A stretch of 64,000 bases of DNA from Rachicladosporium sp. CCFEE 5018. Its lineage: Eukaryota; Ascomycota; Dothideomycetes; Cladosporiales; Cladosporiaceae. A model generated the notes under the pieces. The model was not told the DNA's origin. It did not search any database and saw only the letters and a program-made list of their open reading frames with translations. The position numbers and the translations under genes were made by a program. Where the stretch lies: contig KZ111142.1 of NCBI GenBank assembly GCA_002077045.2, forward strand, positions 62,001 through 126,000. Reading direction: 5' to 3'. Below are positions 1 to 9,643 of the stretch, piece by piece; the first letter of the stretch is position 1; each line of letters starts with the position of its first letter.

Positions 1-1360
1 CGCCACGTGCATTCTGCACTTGCTCAAGCCGTTTCTGCGCCTGCACGGCCTCAATGGTGTAAAGTGGATGGCGGTAGATAAACTTTCCCTGTGTCTTCGC
101 TGGGTCCGGGGCGTGAGGCGGGTTCATGGTGACTAGCACGGGGCCATGTCGGGATTCGGGGAGGTGTTGCAGGATGTTCATGTTGTATGTGAGACTCACG
201 CCGGCAGGACTCGAGAGTTTCGATGGCACAGACTGGATGAGATAGTTCCAAGCTGTCCATGTTGCTCGGCGACGGGGCATGAGAGAAAGATCTGAGTGCA
301 GGTAGCAGATGTTCTGGGAGGTTTCGAAGGTGCTGAAGATTTCTGATTCGAGCTCGGAGACATACTGCAGACCGGGAACGCCTTTGACGAGGCCGGTTTG
401 AGGTTGCGGCTGGCCTTTACGAGAGCCGTGCTTTGCAAGCAGCGGAAGGATTTGGTCGCCGTGACAGGCTAGGATGGCGTGATCGAAGACGTCGCCTTCG
501 ATTCGACCGGAGGCAGCGTCGACCCAGGAAATAGTAACTCCAGCGTCTTCCTGCCGCGTTGGTCGGAGAATATTGGCGACCTCACAGGAGGTGTGAATGT
601 GCAATCTACCGGGCGGGTACTGCTTGACTATCGCATCGATGTAACGTTGTGAGCCACCCATGATGGTCATCCAGGGTGGTCGTGTAGCAATCGTGGAGAG
701 CAGGTGGTGATTCCACATGAATCGAATTAGAGTCTGGGCAGGAAAGTCGAGACTGGCTTTGTCGGGAGATGTGCTCCAGACTGCTGCTGTCATCGGGATC
801 AGGTAGTCGTCTCGGAAGGCGTGCGAGTAGCCTTCTTGCTCCAGGTAATCTCCGATAGGCATGTCTCGGTATTGTTGTCGGTGCTTCACAGAAGAGCCAA
901 GTCGCTCAACCGAGCTCTCGTCATCGCTCACGATCAGATCGAGAGCAAATTGGTTGAAGCGGATGATGTCGAAGATCATGCGCCAGTGCCGTGGTCTGAA
1001 GAAGTTCCGCCGCTGGGCAAAGATGCCCTGTGCTTCACCAGACCACTCGAAAGCGCCATGGTCTCTCGATACGCCAAAAGTCATCTCAGTATCGACAGGA
1101 TCAACGCCGACTTCCCTCAAGAACCTGATGAAGTTGGGATATGTGGCGGCATTCATGACGATAAAGCCAGTGTCGACGTTGATAGTCTCGCCACTTGGGG
1201 AGGCGAATGGCTGGGTGTTGGTATGACCGCCTAGTCGGCTAGATTTCTCGAAGATGTGGACATCGTAGTCGGTGTCTTTGAGTGCCCATGCTGCACCAAG
1301 ACCAGCAGATCCACTGCCGATGATGGCGATTTTGCGCCTGTCAGTCCTTGCAGGTGACAT
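1..1360 (-). CDS. FAD-dependent amine-oxidase-like protein, C-terminus cut by window edge (block A allele)
   Basis: This is the N-terminal four fifths of the same gene that is complete at 9644-11344. The start is ATG at 1360, beginning MSPAR, followed at once by a dinucleotide-binding loop of the GSGSAGLG type at residues ~14-21. The frame stays open to base 1, where the window ends, so no stop is seen. It encodes a flavoprotein of the predicted NAD/FAD-binding amine-oxidase-like family; the substrate is unknown. It is nearly identical to the block B copy, with scattered single-base changes. It is divergent from VTI1, whose start lies 552 bases away. Confidence 0.85.
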   Translation of the reverse strand, partial: MSPARTDRRKIAIIGSGSAGLGAAWALKDTDYDVHIFEKSSRLGGHTNTQPFASPSGETINVDTGFIVMNAATYPNFIRFLREVGVDPVDTEMTFGVSRDHGAFEWSGEAQGIFAQRRNFFRPRHWRMIFDIIRFNQFALDLIVSDDESSVERLGSSVKHRQQYRDMPIGDYLEQEGYSHAFRDDYLIPMTAAVWSTSPDKASLDFPAQTLIRFMWNHHLLSTIATRPPWMTIMGGSQRYIDAIVKQYPPGRLHIHTSCEVANILRPTRQEDAGVTISWVDAASGRIEGDVFDHAILACHGDQILPLLAKHGSRKGQPQPQTGLVKGVPGLQYVSELESEIFSTFETSQNICYLHSDLSLMPRRRATWTAWNYLIQSVPSKLSSPAGVSLTYNMNILQHLPESRHGPVLVTMNPPHAPDPAKTQGKFIYRHPLYTIEAVQAQKRLEQVQNARG

Positions 1361-1912
1361 ATTTTGCATGGTAATACTTTTCTTCGTTGTGGCTCTCTAC
1401 CTCCAACTTGTCACGTTAGTCTGCATGCTCGCTATGAGAAAGATTCAGAAGCGGAATGTGATGAATCGAGAAGCCATATCCACCTCATTGAATGCGCCTG
1501 CCTCGCTAGCGTGGAAGTGGCAACCATTGCGAGTTTACCGGAAGTCGTGCTGCTCGCCCTGCCTACGCTGTTATACTGCAATATGCCTTCACTACGATCG
1601 CATTGATATCGATGAGACTCTGAGAGCTGTCCGAGAGCTGTGCATGATTTATGTGTTGAAGAAAGGGAAGCTCTCGCAATCCCGTAGTCGACGCTCTGTT
1701 TTATGCCTCAGCTCGTGGCGCGACGTCACTCCTGTCGCGCTTCCAGACGACCTGACCTCGAGGCATCAACATTGACTCGCCGTACACACCTCACCATCTC
1801 TACTTATCACCAGCAAGCCAGCAACTTCACGCCTCAAGAATCGTCGCAGCAGCTTAACCAAACGAGGTCTATCCAAAGTGAAAACGCGCACCGCCAATAA
1901 GCTCCACCCAGC
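1361..1912. promoter_or_regulatory. Intergenic, shared upstream region of amine oxidase and VTI1 (block A)
   Basis: There are 552 bases between divergent starts, and no gene is supported. It must hold both promoters. An in-frame TAA at 1898-1900, 15 bases before the VTI1 ATG, fixes that start in this allele. No clear TATA box was seen. Confidence 0.5.
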
Positions 1913-2643
1913 ATGGCCAACCCCCTCGACACGGACGCCGGCAGCGAGCGCTTCAGCAGCTACGAAGCAGAACTCAAACTAGTCCAAGCAGACCTCTCCC
2001 AAAAGCTCGACCAAATCCCCGAACTCACCGCTGAACCCCGAAAAGCCGCCATCTCCCAAGCCGAGCGCGCGCTAGAAGAAGCCCGCGAACTGCTAGATTC
2101 CATGCGTCTGGAAAAGTCCTCTCTGCCTCAAAACCTGAAAGTGAAGATCAACCAGCGGTTTCGGAATTACGAGACTGACGTTGATGCTGCGAAGCGGAAG
2201 TTGAAGGGCATGCAGGATGATCGGAGTGCGTTGTTTGGGAAGCGGTATACGGATGATCCCGCGCGAGACGAGCAGTTGGAGCAGAGGCAGCAGCTGTTGA
2301 GTGGGACTGATAGGCTGGATCGGAGTTCGGGGAGGTTGAGGGAGAGTCAGCGTATTGCGTTGGAGACTGAGGACATTGGACGGAATACGCTGGCGGATCT
2401 TGCAGGGCAGAGGGAGACGATACAGAATACAAGAGGCACGCTGTTGGAGAGCGAGGGGTATACGGATCGGAGTAACAAGACGCTGCGGAGTATGGCGAGG
2501 AGGTGGGTGCCGAGTCTGTGGTGATGGTGAGTGTTTGATTGCTGACGACTTTCAGAATGGCTACCAACAAGATAGTGACGATTGCGATCATCACGGTGTT
2601 GGTGTTACTGATCATTGCGGTGATTGTCAGCAAGTTCAGGTGA
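1913..2643 (+). CDS. VTI1: Vti1-type v-SNARE (block A allele)
   Basis: SNARE of Golgi-endosome-vacuole traffic, partnering syntaxins in several fusion steps. There are two exons, 1913-2502 and 2556-2643, giving 225 aa, close to the yeast protein's length. The N-terminal half is a helical Vti1 bundle (residues ~10-100). The SNARE helix (~135-195) contains LDRSSGRLRESQRIALETED. The second exon, starting RMATNK, is a C-terminal hydrophobic anchor of about 20 residues ending SKFR. The intron (2503-2555, 53 bases) has donor GTGGGT, branch GCTGAC and acceptor CAG. Without it the ORF would stop before the membrane anchor. Exon and intron structure match the block B allele. Confidence 0.93.
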
Positions 2644-3133
2644 TCAAGGACGGCCATATCAGCGGGAGCATCGGAGTCACGGAGCTCATAATAATATCTT
2701 TGTACGAGTGTAGTACTGTCTGACGGCGTCGTGTGTACGATTGGACGAATTTTTGGCAATGTTCGAGAAGTATGAAGTGTGGTTTGATCGTAGAAGATTT
2801 GTTAATGTTCTAGGTTTGTTACTTCCTGTTCCTGACAGTGTCTACACACACCAAACCTGGACTGCAGTCATCCACCTGACATTCTTTATTCACACTTCAT
2901 TCACGCTCACTACCTTGTTTCTTTTCTCCGGTCACGATTTTCTGGCGCCCGTCACCATGGCTGCGGGGATGCTATATATCTGCTCGCAACTCGACGTCTA
3001 GCTTCTCCCTAGAACATCATCCATCGAATTCCCATCTCTAAGCCAACTCAACTTCGCTAAGTCTTGCATCCTCCTATCTGACCTGGGGAGGGTCATCAAC
3101 GATCACGCATTCTGAGCAAGTCGAGAACGCAAC
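2644..3133 (+). promoter_or_regulatory. Upstream region of alpha-glucosidase with TATA box at 2973-2978 (block A)
   Basis: The 490 bases between VTI1 and the GH13 gene hold no supported ORF. A CTATATATCTGC motif near 2972 lies ~160 bases before the ATG. The same motif is found at 12937-12943 in the other allele, although the surrounding promoter is strongly diverged. A conserved TATA box in a poorly conserved stretch suggests it is functional. Confidence 0.5.
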
Positions 3134-5250
3134 ATGTCTACAAATGAGTACAACAGCTACGCCATGGCAGACCGAGCTACTGCACAAGCTACACAACACT
3201 CCGAGACTTCCTCCATGTCACCTGCAGAGCTCGAGACCTACAAGAAAGAGCACCGCATCGGTCCAGACGGCAAAGCGCGTCCCTGGTGGAAAGACGTAGT
3301 CTGCTACCAAGTCTGGCCGCGATCATTCCGAGACTCGGGCACTACCGCTCAAGAGCGCGTTCCGTCCGAAGAAGCCCAAGACGACGAGCAAGAGCGGACC
3401 GACCAAGATCTCAAAGGTCGTCATGGCGACATTCGCGGCGTGATCGAGAAGCTCGACCACATCCAGTCGCTCGGCGTCGATGTCCTCTGGCTCTGCCCAG
3501 TCTACGCCAACTCGCACAAAGACGCCGGGTACGATATCACCGACTACTCTACCATCGACCCAGACTTCGGTACAATGGCTGACATGGATGAGCTCATCGT
3601 TCGGACGAAGAAGCGCGGAATGCGGATCATCATCGATCTCGTCGTGAGCCATACGAGCGACAAGCACGCATGGTTTGAAGAGAGCCGCAAAAACAAGACG
3701 AATCCAAAGGCAGACTGGTACATCTGGGCTGACCCGAAGCGAGACGCAAACGGCGATCTCATCGTACGATCTAAAACCGGCGAGCCGATCAGGTACATGG
3801 AGCCCAGCAACTGGCGCGCTGCGCTGATCCACGATACGGCTTGGACTTGGTGCGAGGAGCGGCAGCAGTTCTACTTGCACTGCTTTCTCAAGTGCCAGCC
3901 GGATCTCAACTGGGAGACTGAGGCGTGTCGGAAAGCCATCTATGCTACTGCTATTCAGTTCTGGCTCAAGAAAGGAATCGATGGCTTCAGAGTCGATACG
4001 AGTAATCGTATGAGTAAGGACATGACTTTCACAGATGCGGAAGTAACAACCGATTTCTCGGAGTTTCAAGACTTTAGCAAGCACTGTCTGAACGGTCCGA
4101 GGATCCATGAATATATCCAGGAGATGCGACGAGTAGCCATGGACCCATACGGGAAGGGCATGCACGACGATATCATGATGGTCGGCGAACTCCCCGGAAC
4201 GAAGGCAGAAGAGCTTCTGCTCTACACGATTTTCTCACGTCAGGAGCTCAGAATGACGTTTGATTTCGATATGTCAGAATTAGTGAGAAACTCCTCAAAT
4301 TTCGACTCGTCACGTGACTTCACTGATACGCAACACAGGGCGGGAACGACCATCCCGATCTCGTCGATAAACATGAAGTCCTTAGCCCCGGCCAAGGCTT
4401 CTTAATTCCGGAGATGAAGGATTGTATTGCGAAGACTCAATCTCTCATTTCAGGCACTGGCGGCGAAGCCTGGACGACCTCCTTCGCAGAGAACCACGAC
4501 CAAGTCCGCTCCATACGCCGCTGGGTGACAGACCATCCCGACTACTGGAGTCGCGCCTGCAAGCTGATGTGCATCCTCGAATGCACTCTCTCCGGCACGC
4601 TCTTCGTCTTCCAAGGGCAGGAGATAGGAATGCACAACATGCCCTCGCACTTCGGGCCTGCAGACTTCAGGGATATAGATGCGCAGAAATGGTGCGCCCG
4701 CCCAAAATATGCCACGCCAGACGGCGACCCATACATGGCTCAGCTAGCCATCGACGGCGTGCTAAATGTCGGGCGCGATAATACTCGCACGCCGATGCAG
4801 TGGGACGACAGCGCGAACGCGGGTTTCACAGCCCACCCCGACGGCCCCTGGATGCCACTAAACGACAACTACCGCGAGATCAACGTCGCGAAGCAGAACA
4901 CCGACAAGGACTCCCCGCTGAACTTCTGGCGCAAGATGATCAAGTACCGCGCTCGACACAAAGAACTGTTCATCCACGGAACGTTCAAGTGTCTGGATCG
5001 GGATAATGAGAGGCTGTTCATTTTTGTGAAGGAGACGTGGAATGGATATAAGGCGCTGGTTCTGCTGAATTTCTCGGCGGAGAGGTTGCCGTTCACGTTT
5101 GCGAAGGAGGCGTTGAGAGAGACTGGGGAGGTGGATAAGTGGAGTAGGAGGGTTACGAGGAAGCCGTTGGTGCTAATTGCGAATTATAGTCTTTTTGAGC
5201 AGGAGGCTGGGGCGTTGCAGGGGTGGGAGGCGAGGGTTTATCTGATGTGA
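3134..5250 (+). CDS. GH13 alpha-glucosidase (maltase/oligo-1,6-glucosidase type), block A allele
   Basis: Intracellular-type alpha-glucosidase that hydrolyses maltose or isomaltose-like oligosaccharides; no signal peptide is seen. Exons 3134-4282 and 4339-5250 give 686 aa. The intron (4283-4338) is GTGAGA to CACAG, phase 0. Family regions are present: region I DLVVSH at ~residue 168, region II GFRVDTS with the nucleophile Asp (~288-294), region III VGELPG with the acid Glu (~346), and region IV ENHDQ (~434). A charged insertion at ~residues 75-98 makes it longer than the ~580 aa of typical maltases. Region I has Ser where Asn is usual (SHTS for NHTS). Exact substrate preference is not readable from sequence. 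Confidence 0.9.
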
Positions 5251-5527
5251 GGTGCTGCTATGTCATAGTTGGATCTCAATGGAGTTTGCTTGATCAAATG
5301 ATCCATCTGTTCGAGTCTTCGATCCTTCCTAGGATGGGTTATCACGATGGCCATTACCCGCACCGGACGAAGCCCGAGCCTAAGTTGTGCGTGCTCAGGC
5401 TATCAAGATATCGTGATCGCGGCAGTGAGCAAGGACCAGCACGACGGGACTCTGAATTGGATCGACTCGTTTCATTGATCTCGTTGCTCGTGCTTAGAAG
5501 TGTAACACCAGTTGACGCCTGCGAATC

Positions 5528-6538
5528 TCATTTCGCCTCTATCTGCGCTGCCTCGTTCAAAGACGGAGGAACAGTCGACTTCAGCTCTTCGACCAGCTGC
5601 ACAGAGACTGCATCTTTTGGGAGATGTATCTCGGCGTCCGTTGGTCGTGCTTCATCATCGTCTTCGTCCTCGTCATCTTCGTCATCTTCGTCATCCCAAC
5701 CAAAGAACGTGCGACTACTGCTGGCCTCTGGCATCTCAGCATCGTCGTCCGACTCACTCGCATCCTCGTCCTCGCCACCACTGCCATCCTCCTCCTCAAG
5801 CGAACTCTCACTCCCCGTCCTCGCATCCGCAGCACTCTGCTCTCTCATAGCCTTCATTACAGCCTCCCGAACCTTTTCCTCAGCAACCTGCTTACTCTCG
5901 ACATACTCCGCATCCAACCTCCCCTGATTACTCCCCATCTTCCCCGACTTGATCCTCTCCTCCGAAGCCTCCACAGCATCCACCACAGCCTCCCATCGCT
6001 TCTTGCGCTCCTCTCGTTCCGCTTTCTCCATTTCGGGCTTTGTGGCCAGGTAGTCTGCTAGTCGCTTCGCTTCATCGATAGTGCGTAGTCGACGGCCGTC
6101 GAGGTTACGGTTGCTACCGTTTTGGTTTTGGCGGTCGCGGTTCTTGCGACTGCTCATACGGCCACCGGCTGCGCGGAGCTGGGAGCCGAAGCCACCTTTG
6201 CCACCGCATAGCCGAGCGCTGATACGGAGGGGGAGGAAGTCGGCCGGACCGCTTGCTTGGAGCGTACTAATGGCTGCTTCATCTTGCAGGTGAAGGAGTT
6301 TGTTCGATGTGGTCGTGACAAGCAGGCTGCGGACGATATCCGGGTTTGGCAAGCGTGCGTAGATGGTGGTGAGAACGTCGTGTATGCTCGTGCTAGACGA
6401 GACTGGTATGCTGAGTGTCCGTGGCAGTCCCAAGCCAGGAAATGTCGTGATCAAAAGTGTTATCCGTGGGTTGGACTGTTCAGTGGTATGGGAAACCGGC
6501 AAGGTGGTCGCAGTCGTGGTGGGCATGGTAGTGGCCAT
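5528..6538 (-). CDS. SDE2: Sde2 homolog: ubiquitin-fold precursor, splicing/replication-stress regulator (block A)
   Basis: 336 aa, single exon, start ATG at 6538. Residues ~23-113 form the Sde2 N-terminal ubiquitin-like domain, ending in CGGKGG at 111-116. In the known family, cleavage after the GG (112-113) frees a C-terminal protein beginning with Lys114, which acts in intron-specific splicing and genome stability and is then degraded through its N-terminal Lys. The conserved block FGSQLRAAGGRMSSR follows directly. Next come a charged helical segment and an Asp/Glu-rich low-complexity stretch (~270-310) whose length differs between alleles. It is divergent from MMS22 and convergent with the alpha-glucosidase. 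Confidence 0.92.
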   Translation of the reverse strand: MATTMPTTTATTLPVSHTTEQSNPRITLLITTFPGLGLPRTLSIPVSSSTSIHDVLTTIYARLPNPDIVRSLLVTTTSNKLLHLQDEAAISTLQASGPADFLPLRISARLCGGKGGFGSQLRAAGGRMSSRKNRDRQNQNGSNRNLDGRRLRTIDEAKRLADYLATKPEMEKAEREERKKRWEAVVDAVEASEERIKSGKMGSNQGRLDAEYVESKQVAEEKVREAVMKAMREQSAADARTGSESSLEEEDGSGGEDEDASESDDDAEMPEASSSRTFFGWDDEDDEDDEDEDDDEARPTDAEIHLPKDAVSVQLVEELKSTVPPSLNEAAQIEAK

Positions 6539-6879
6539 GATGATATATCTGCGCTATCTGCTACGGATAGGTGAGTAGATCACCTGGATGCCTTTTCGTT
6601 GCAGTGAGGGAACTGAAGTGATGGTGGATATTGTCTTGATCTGCGGCACTCACGAGCACTCGGGTCAAGGTGTGGCGCTCCTATCGCTCGGATCGGAAAT
6701 ACCTACCTCCATTATCAGGTTGCAAATGCCGCATTGGGTACACGCGCTTTGACGCGTCCTCCACTTCACCTCTTGGATTGGTGTACACCACAGTATTGCC
6801 ACTTCGCATCATAAGGCACATACATCGAGGAGAAACACCATTGAACTACGCATCAGCTCTATCGCCATGAGAGGCATCA
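6539..6879. promoter_or_regulatory. Divergent promoter region SDE2/MMS22 (block A)
   Basis: There are 341 bases between the two start codons. No ORF, TATA box or clear site is recognised. Length and sequence are well conserved with 16524-16864. Confidence 0.45.
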
Positions 6880-8568
6880 ATGGTACGCTGGCAGGATCGC
6901 GGAGAGGTGCCGGACTCGGACGATGAAGACTTGAGCGTTGGAGCGGAGAGTCAGGTGCCCGGACAGGCTGCGCAGCTTGTCGAAACTGGCGCTCCTACCT
7001 CATGGAGCTACGATGGCGATCACGAAGGAGCGCCTGAAAGGTCTCCAACTATTTCAACGAGCGAGCGATTCGCCACAGTGGACGAGACCGCAGCTGTCCG
7101 AGAGCATGCGGCGCCACCTGGGCTTGCGTTGCCAGCGAGCCAGCACTCGACACATCTCGATGCCGACTCCCAACCAACTGTACTCGAGCGTTCTGCTATG
7201 CAGTCGAAGTCACGACCCACTTGGTACACCGGCCTGTTTCCAGCGCCTCGGGACGACGATGTTTCTCCCTGCCCAGTCTCACAACATGAAATAATCACGG
7301 GACCGATGTCTGCTGTGGATCCCGGATCGGCTGGGTCATCTCCGCTGAGTAGTCCTTCGGCTTCTCCTATCGCGCCCGAGTCGAATCATGAAGCTTTTCC
7401 CGTCTCGTCCTTGCGTAGCTCACCAGATCTGCAAGCATTCGCCATTGATGCGCCGCGAGACGATGACGTCGAAGACACCAACTCCCGGTTCGGCAGGCGG
7501 TCGTTGCGAACGCGTCAAGAAAAGCAACTGCATCCCTACATGTACGAGAAGGAGCTTTACCAGCGACAGTGTCGTGAGCGTGGCATCAAGCCTGTGCGAC
7601 TCGAGGAAGTGGCAGCCAACGCCGAGGAGACGCAAGATGCGATGAGTAGTATTGCCGGATCCCAGGAAATGCTTCAGACCGCATGCAGCAGTTCTGCGCG
7701 CGATCGATCTAGCTCGCCAATGGCCATCGATAATGTCATTTCCAACCGCCATGCTCTCGAATCAACGCTACAATCATCAGGGTCTCAGTCGAACGCTTCC
7801 AGCGACGATGATCTCCCGGACATTGGTGACTTGATAGCTTACGGCACTGCGCGCCCGGATGACCACCGCCGAAAGCGCCGAAAGCGCCGAAAGCGCCGAA
7901 AGCGCCGAAAGCTTTCCGCGCACAATGCTGAGCGCACACGTGCGCCCCTGCATAATTATGGTCAAGAATCTGCAACTGATGATACCTTTGCTGCTCCCGT
8001 GTCTCCATCTGCCAGCTCATCGAGCGCGCGTCCGAGCTCAGAGAAGCCAGTGTCGACTACAATGTTCCGGCGACCTCGCGGGCTGTCTCCTGCGCCACTG
8101 CCTACTCCTGAGATCTCTTCAGAACTCCGGCGACCACCTCGCACATCGAGTACGCCGGGGTCGGTTCAACGGTCTGCACAGCGAGGTACACGAAGATCGA
8201 AGGACAGTCCAGTACGGGTGCAAATGATTAACGATGAATCTTCTGGAGAGTCGGGACCTGACGCTTATGACCCTCAGCTTGACGACAGACGACTCGTCAA
8301 AGAACGCCGACGCATCAAAGGCGTACTTCCGGCATCGTGGTTGAAGATTGATCTCAAAGCACAGACAATATACCGTGATGCTGCAACTCTTTCGGACAGG
8401 GACCTGTCTTCGTCTCCAACACGGGGACCTCCAGCGACTCAGAGGGGTGTCGCACGCACGATTCACCGTCCGTATCGAAGGTCGCCCAGTCTGGTCTTGG
8501 AAGCATCAGATCGTGACGAGGCCGACAGCAGTCCGGCGCCCCGAGCAGCTGCTCTCGCCAATACATCA
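6880..8568 (+). CDS. MMS22: Mus7/Mms22 family replication-repair protein, N-terminal fragment ending at gap (block A)
   Basis: The first 563 codons of the gene that is whole at 16865-23563. The N-terminus MVRWQDRGEVPDSDDED is the typical Mms22 opening. The rest of this fragment is low-complexity and Ser/Pro-rich, with a basic (RRK)n tract. The frame is open to the N run at 8569. Any translation through the Ns into 8669-8808 joins unrelated DNA and is not real. The matching C-terminal part is at 28552-32342. Confidence 0.88.
7866..7911 (+). repeat. 9-base tandem repeat encoding (Arg-Lys-Arg) units, 5 copies
   Basis: CGAAAGCGC-type units repeat five times inside MMS22 and encode a run of RRK triplets, a likely nuclear localisation signal. 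The block B allele has four units (about 17851-17888), a clean one-unit difference without frameshift. Confidence 0.85.
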
Positions 8569-8668
8569 NNNNNNNNNNNNNNNNNNNNNNNNNNNNNNNN
8601 NNNNNNNNNNNNNNNNNNNNNNNNNNNNNNNNNNNNNNNNNNNNNNNNNNNNNNNNNNNNNNNNNNNN
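8569..8668. other. Assembly gap, 100 N
   Basis: Exactly 100 Ns, a common scaffolding placeholder. The flanks are not colinear: MMS22 coding on the left, and a minus-strand unrelated gene cut in mid-exon on the right. Confidence 0.99.
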
Positions 8669-9326
8669 GGGTGTTAGAGGTGGCGATCGAGGATTCGAGG
8701 GTTTCGAGGTGGGTGGGTATGTCTGGTGGAGGGATGTCTGGGTCCACGACTTTGGCGAGAGAGTTGGCATTATCGGTTATGTTGCGTTGCAGGAGAGAGA
8801 CGACTTGAGAAGGATTTGCCTGCCTCGAACGTTAGCTCCATATCTGTACTCGCTATCGCATTGACGGGACGTACCTTGAACCGCTCCACATACTCCTCGA
8901 TCAAGTCTTGATCCTCCACCGGTACTTGACCCTCGAGCTGCGCGCTCAGTACCGCAATAAGCTCCTGTAGCTATTGTCCATGTTAGGCACTGCGTTCTGT
9001 GATCGGCGGAGAGCCGCTGGAGTCTCATATACCTCCGCAGGCAGCTCATAGATCCCCGACGCGGCCTTGCTTAGCTCAGACTTGACGATGGCGCGTTTCA
9101 CAGCATCTACTCGCGCCTTTCGTAGGTCCTATCAAGCCATCAGCGGGCTGCCACTTCGTCAATGCGTTTCATCTCTCACCTGATCGAACGCTTCTCGCTC
9201 CTTCCGCTTCTTCTCGTCGACCACAGATGAGCCATCAGAATTCAGTCGATTGGAGCAGAGGTCTCGATAGAGCACTTCAGATCTCGGATTGTGTGCGAAG
9301 ACGCGATGGGAGACGGGTGGATGCAT
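8669..9326 (-). CDS. Unrecognised four-exon gene, C-terminus lost in gap
   Basis: I do not recognise this protein. Four exons are consistent in frame: 9326-9180, 9128-9033, 8970-8875 and 8819-8669, with introns of 51, 62 and 55 bases (GTGAGA, GTATAT, GTACGT donors; TAG, TAG, CAG acceptors). It starts MHPPVSHRVF and yields at least 163 aa. It contains a charged helical segment DEKKRKEREAFDQ, then ELPAELQELIAVLSAQ, and a Pro-rich DPDIPPPDIP segment near residue 147. It looks like a small, mostly helical, possibly coiled-coil protein. The frame is open into the Ns. No other copy exists in the window because block A starts downstream of it. Confidence 0.7.
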
Positions 9327-9643
9327 TGCTGATCCGCAGTGGCTTTGTAGATGCTTGCGTCAACCGTGTCGTGAGGTCCGTTCAGTTACTCATCCGGCAT
9401 TGCATGTCTAGATACGATCACAGCAATCGATCCGGGTACGCACTGACAAGGACGGGTTCAAGCTGATCAGAGAGAGGGGAGAGGGGAGTCAAGGTGTGTG
9501 GTAGAGAACAAGTCGTGCTTCTTGATCACCGTTTCGCAAATTCGAGGACGATTGCAGCAAGAGCTCTAAGCGTAGTTTCAATGTGAGTGGACGCTGCGTC
9601 TATCTATGAACACCGTCTAACTTTTGCATCACCTTTCCCATGA
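9327..9643. other. Intergenic between the unrecognised gene and amine oxidase
   Basis: 317 bases between two minus-strand genes. It should contain the promoter of the unrecognised gene and the 3' end of the amine oxidase. Apart from a purine-rich GAGAGGGGAGAGGGGAG stretch near 9471-9490, I see nothing. Confidence 0.5.

Larger units (their letters stand above)
1..8568. repeat. Block A: allelic copy of 9985-18544
   Basis: Bases 1-8568 align end to end with 9985-18544; the offset drifts from 9984 to 9976 through small indels. The shared genes are the amine oxidase, VTI1, the alpha-glucosidase, SDE2 and the first 563 codons of MMS22, in the same order and strands. The copy ends at a 100-N gap with no target-site duplication or repeat at its edge. 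I infer an alternative haplotype contig rather than a tandem duplication. Confidence 0.9.

Noticed and set aside
1..16. Cluster of five transitions between A and B, suggesting repeat-induced point mutation
   Set aside because: Too short, and the rest of the copies show mixed changes without a C-to-T dinucleotide bias visible by eye.
2148..2759. 203-codon minus-strand frame over VTI1
   Set aside because: Shadow of VTI1 exon 1; low-complexity Ser/Thr/Pro translation.
3323..4165. 280-codon minus-strand frame opposite the alpha-glucosidase (also 13299-14141)
   Set aside because: Conserved only because the plus strand encodes a conserved GH13 barrel; no protein-like features of its own.
6880..8808. 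642-codon frame crossing the first N run
   Set aside because: The part after the Ns is antisense of an unrelated gene; the join is an assembly artefact.
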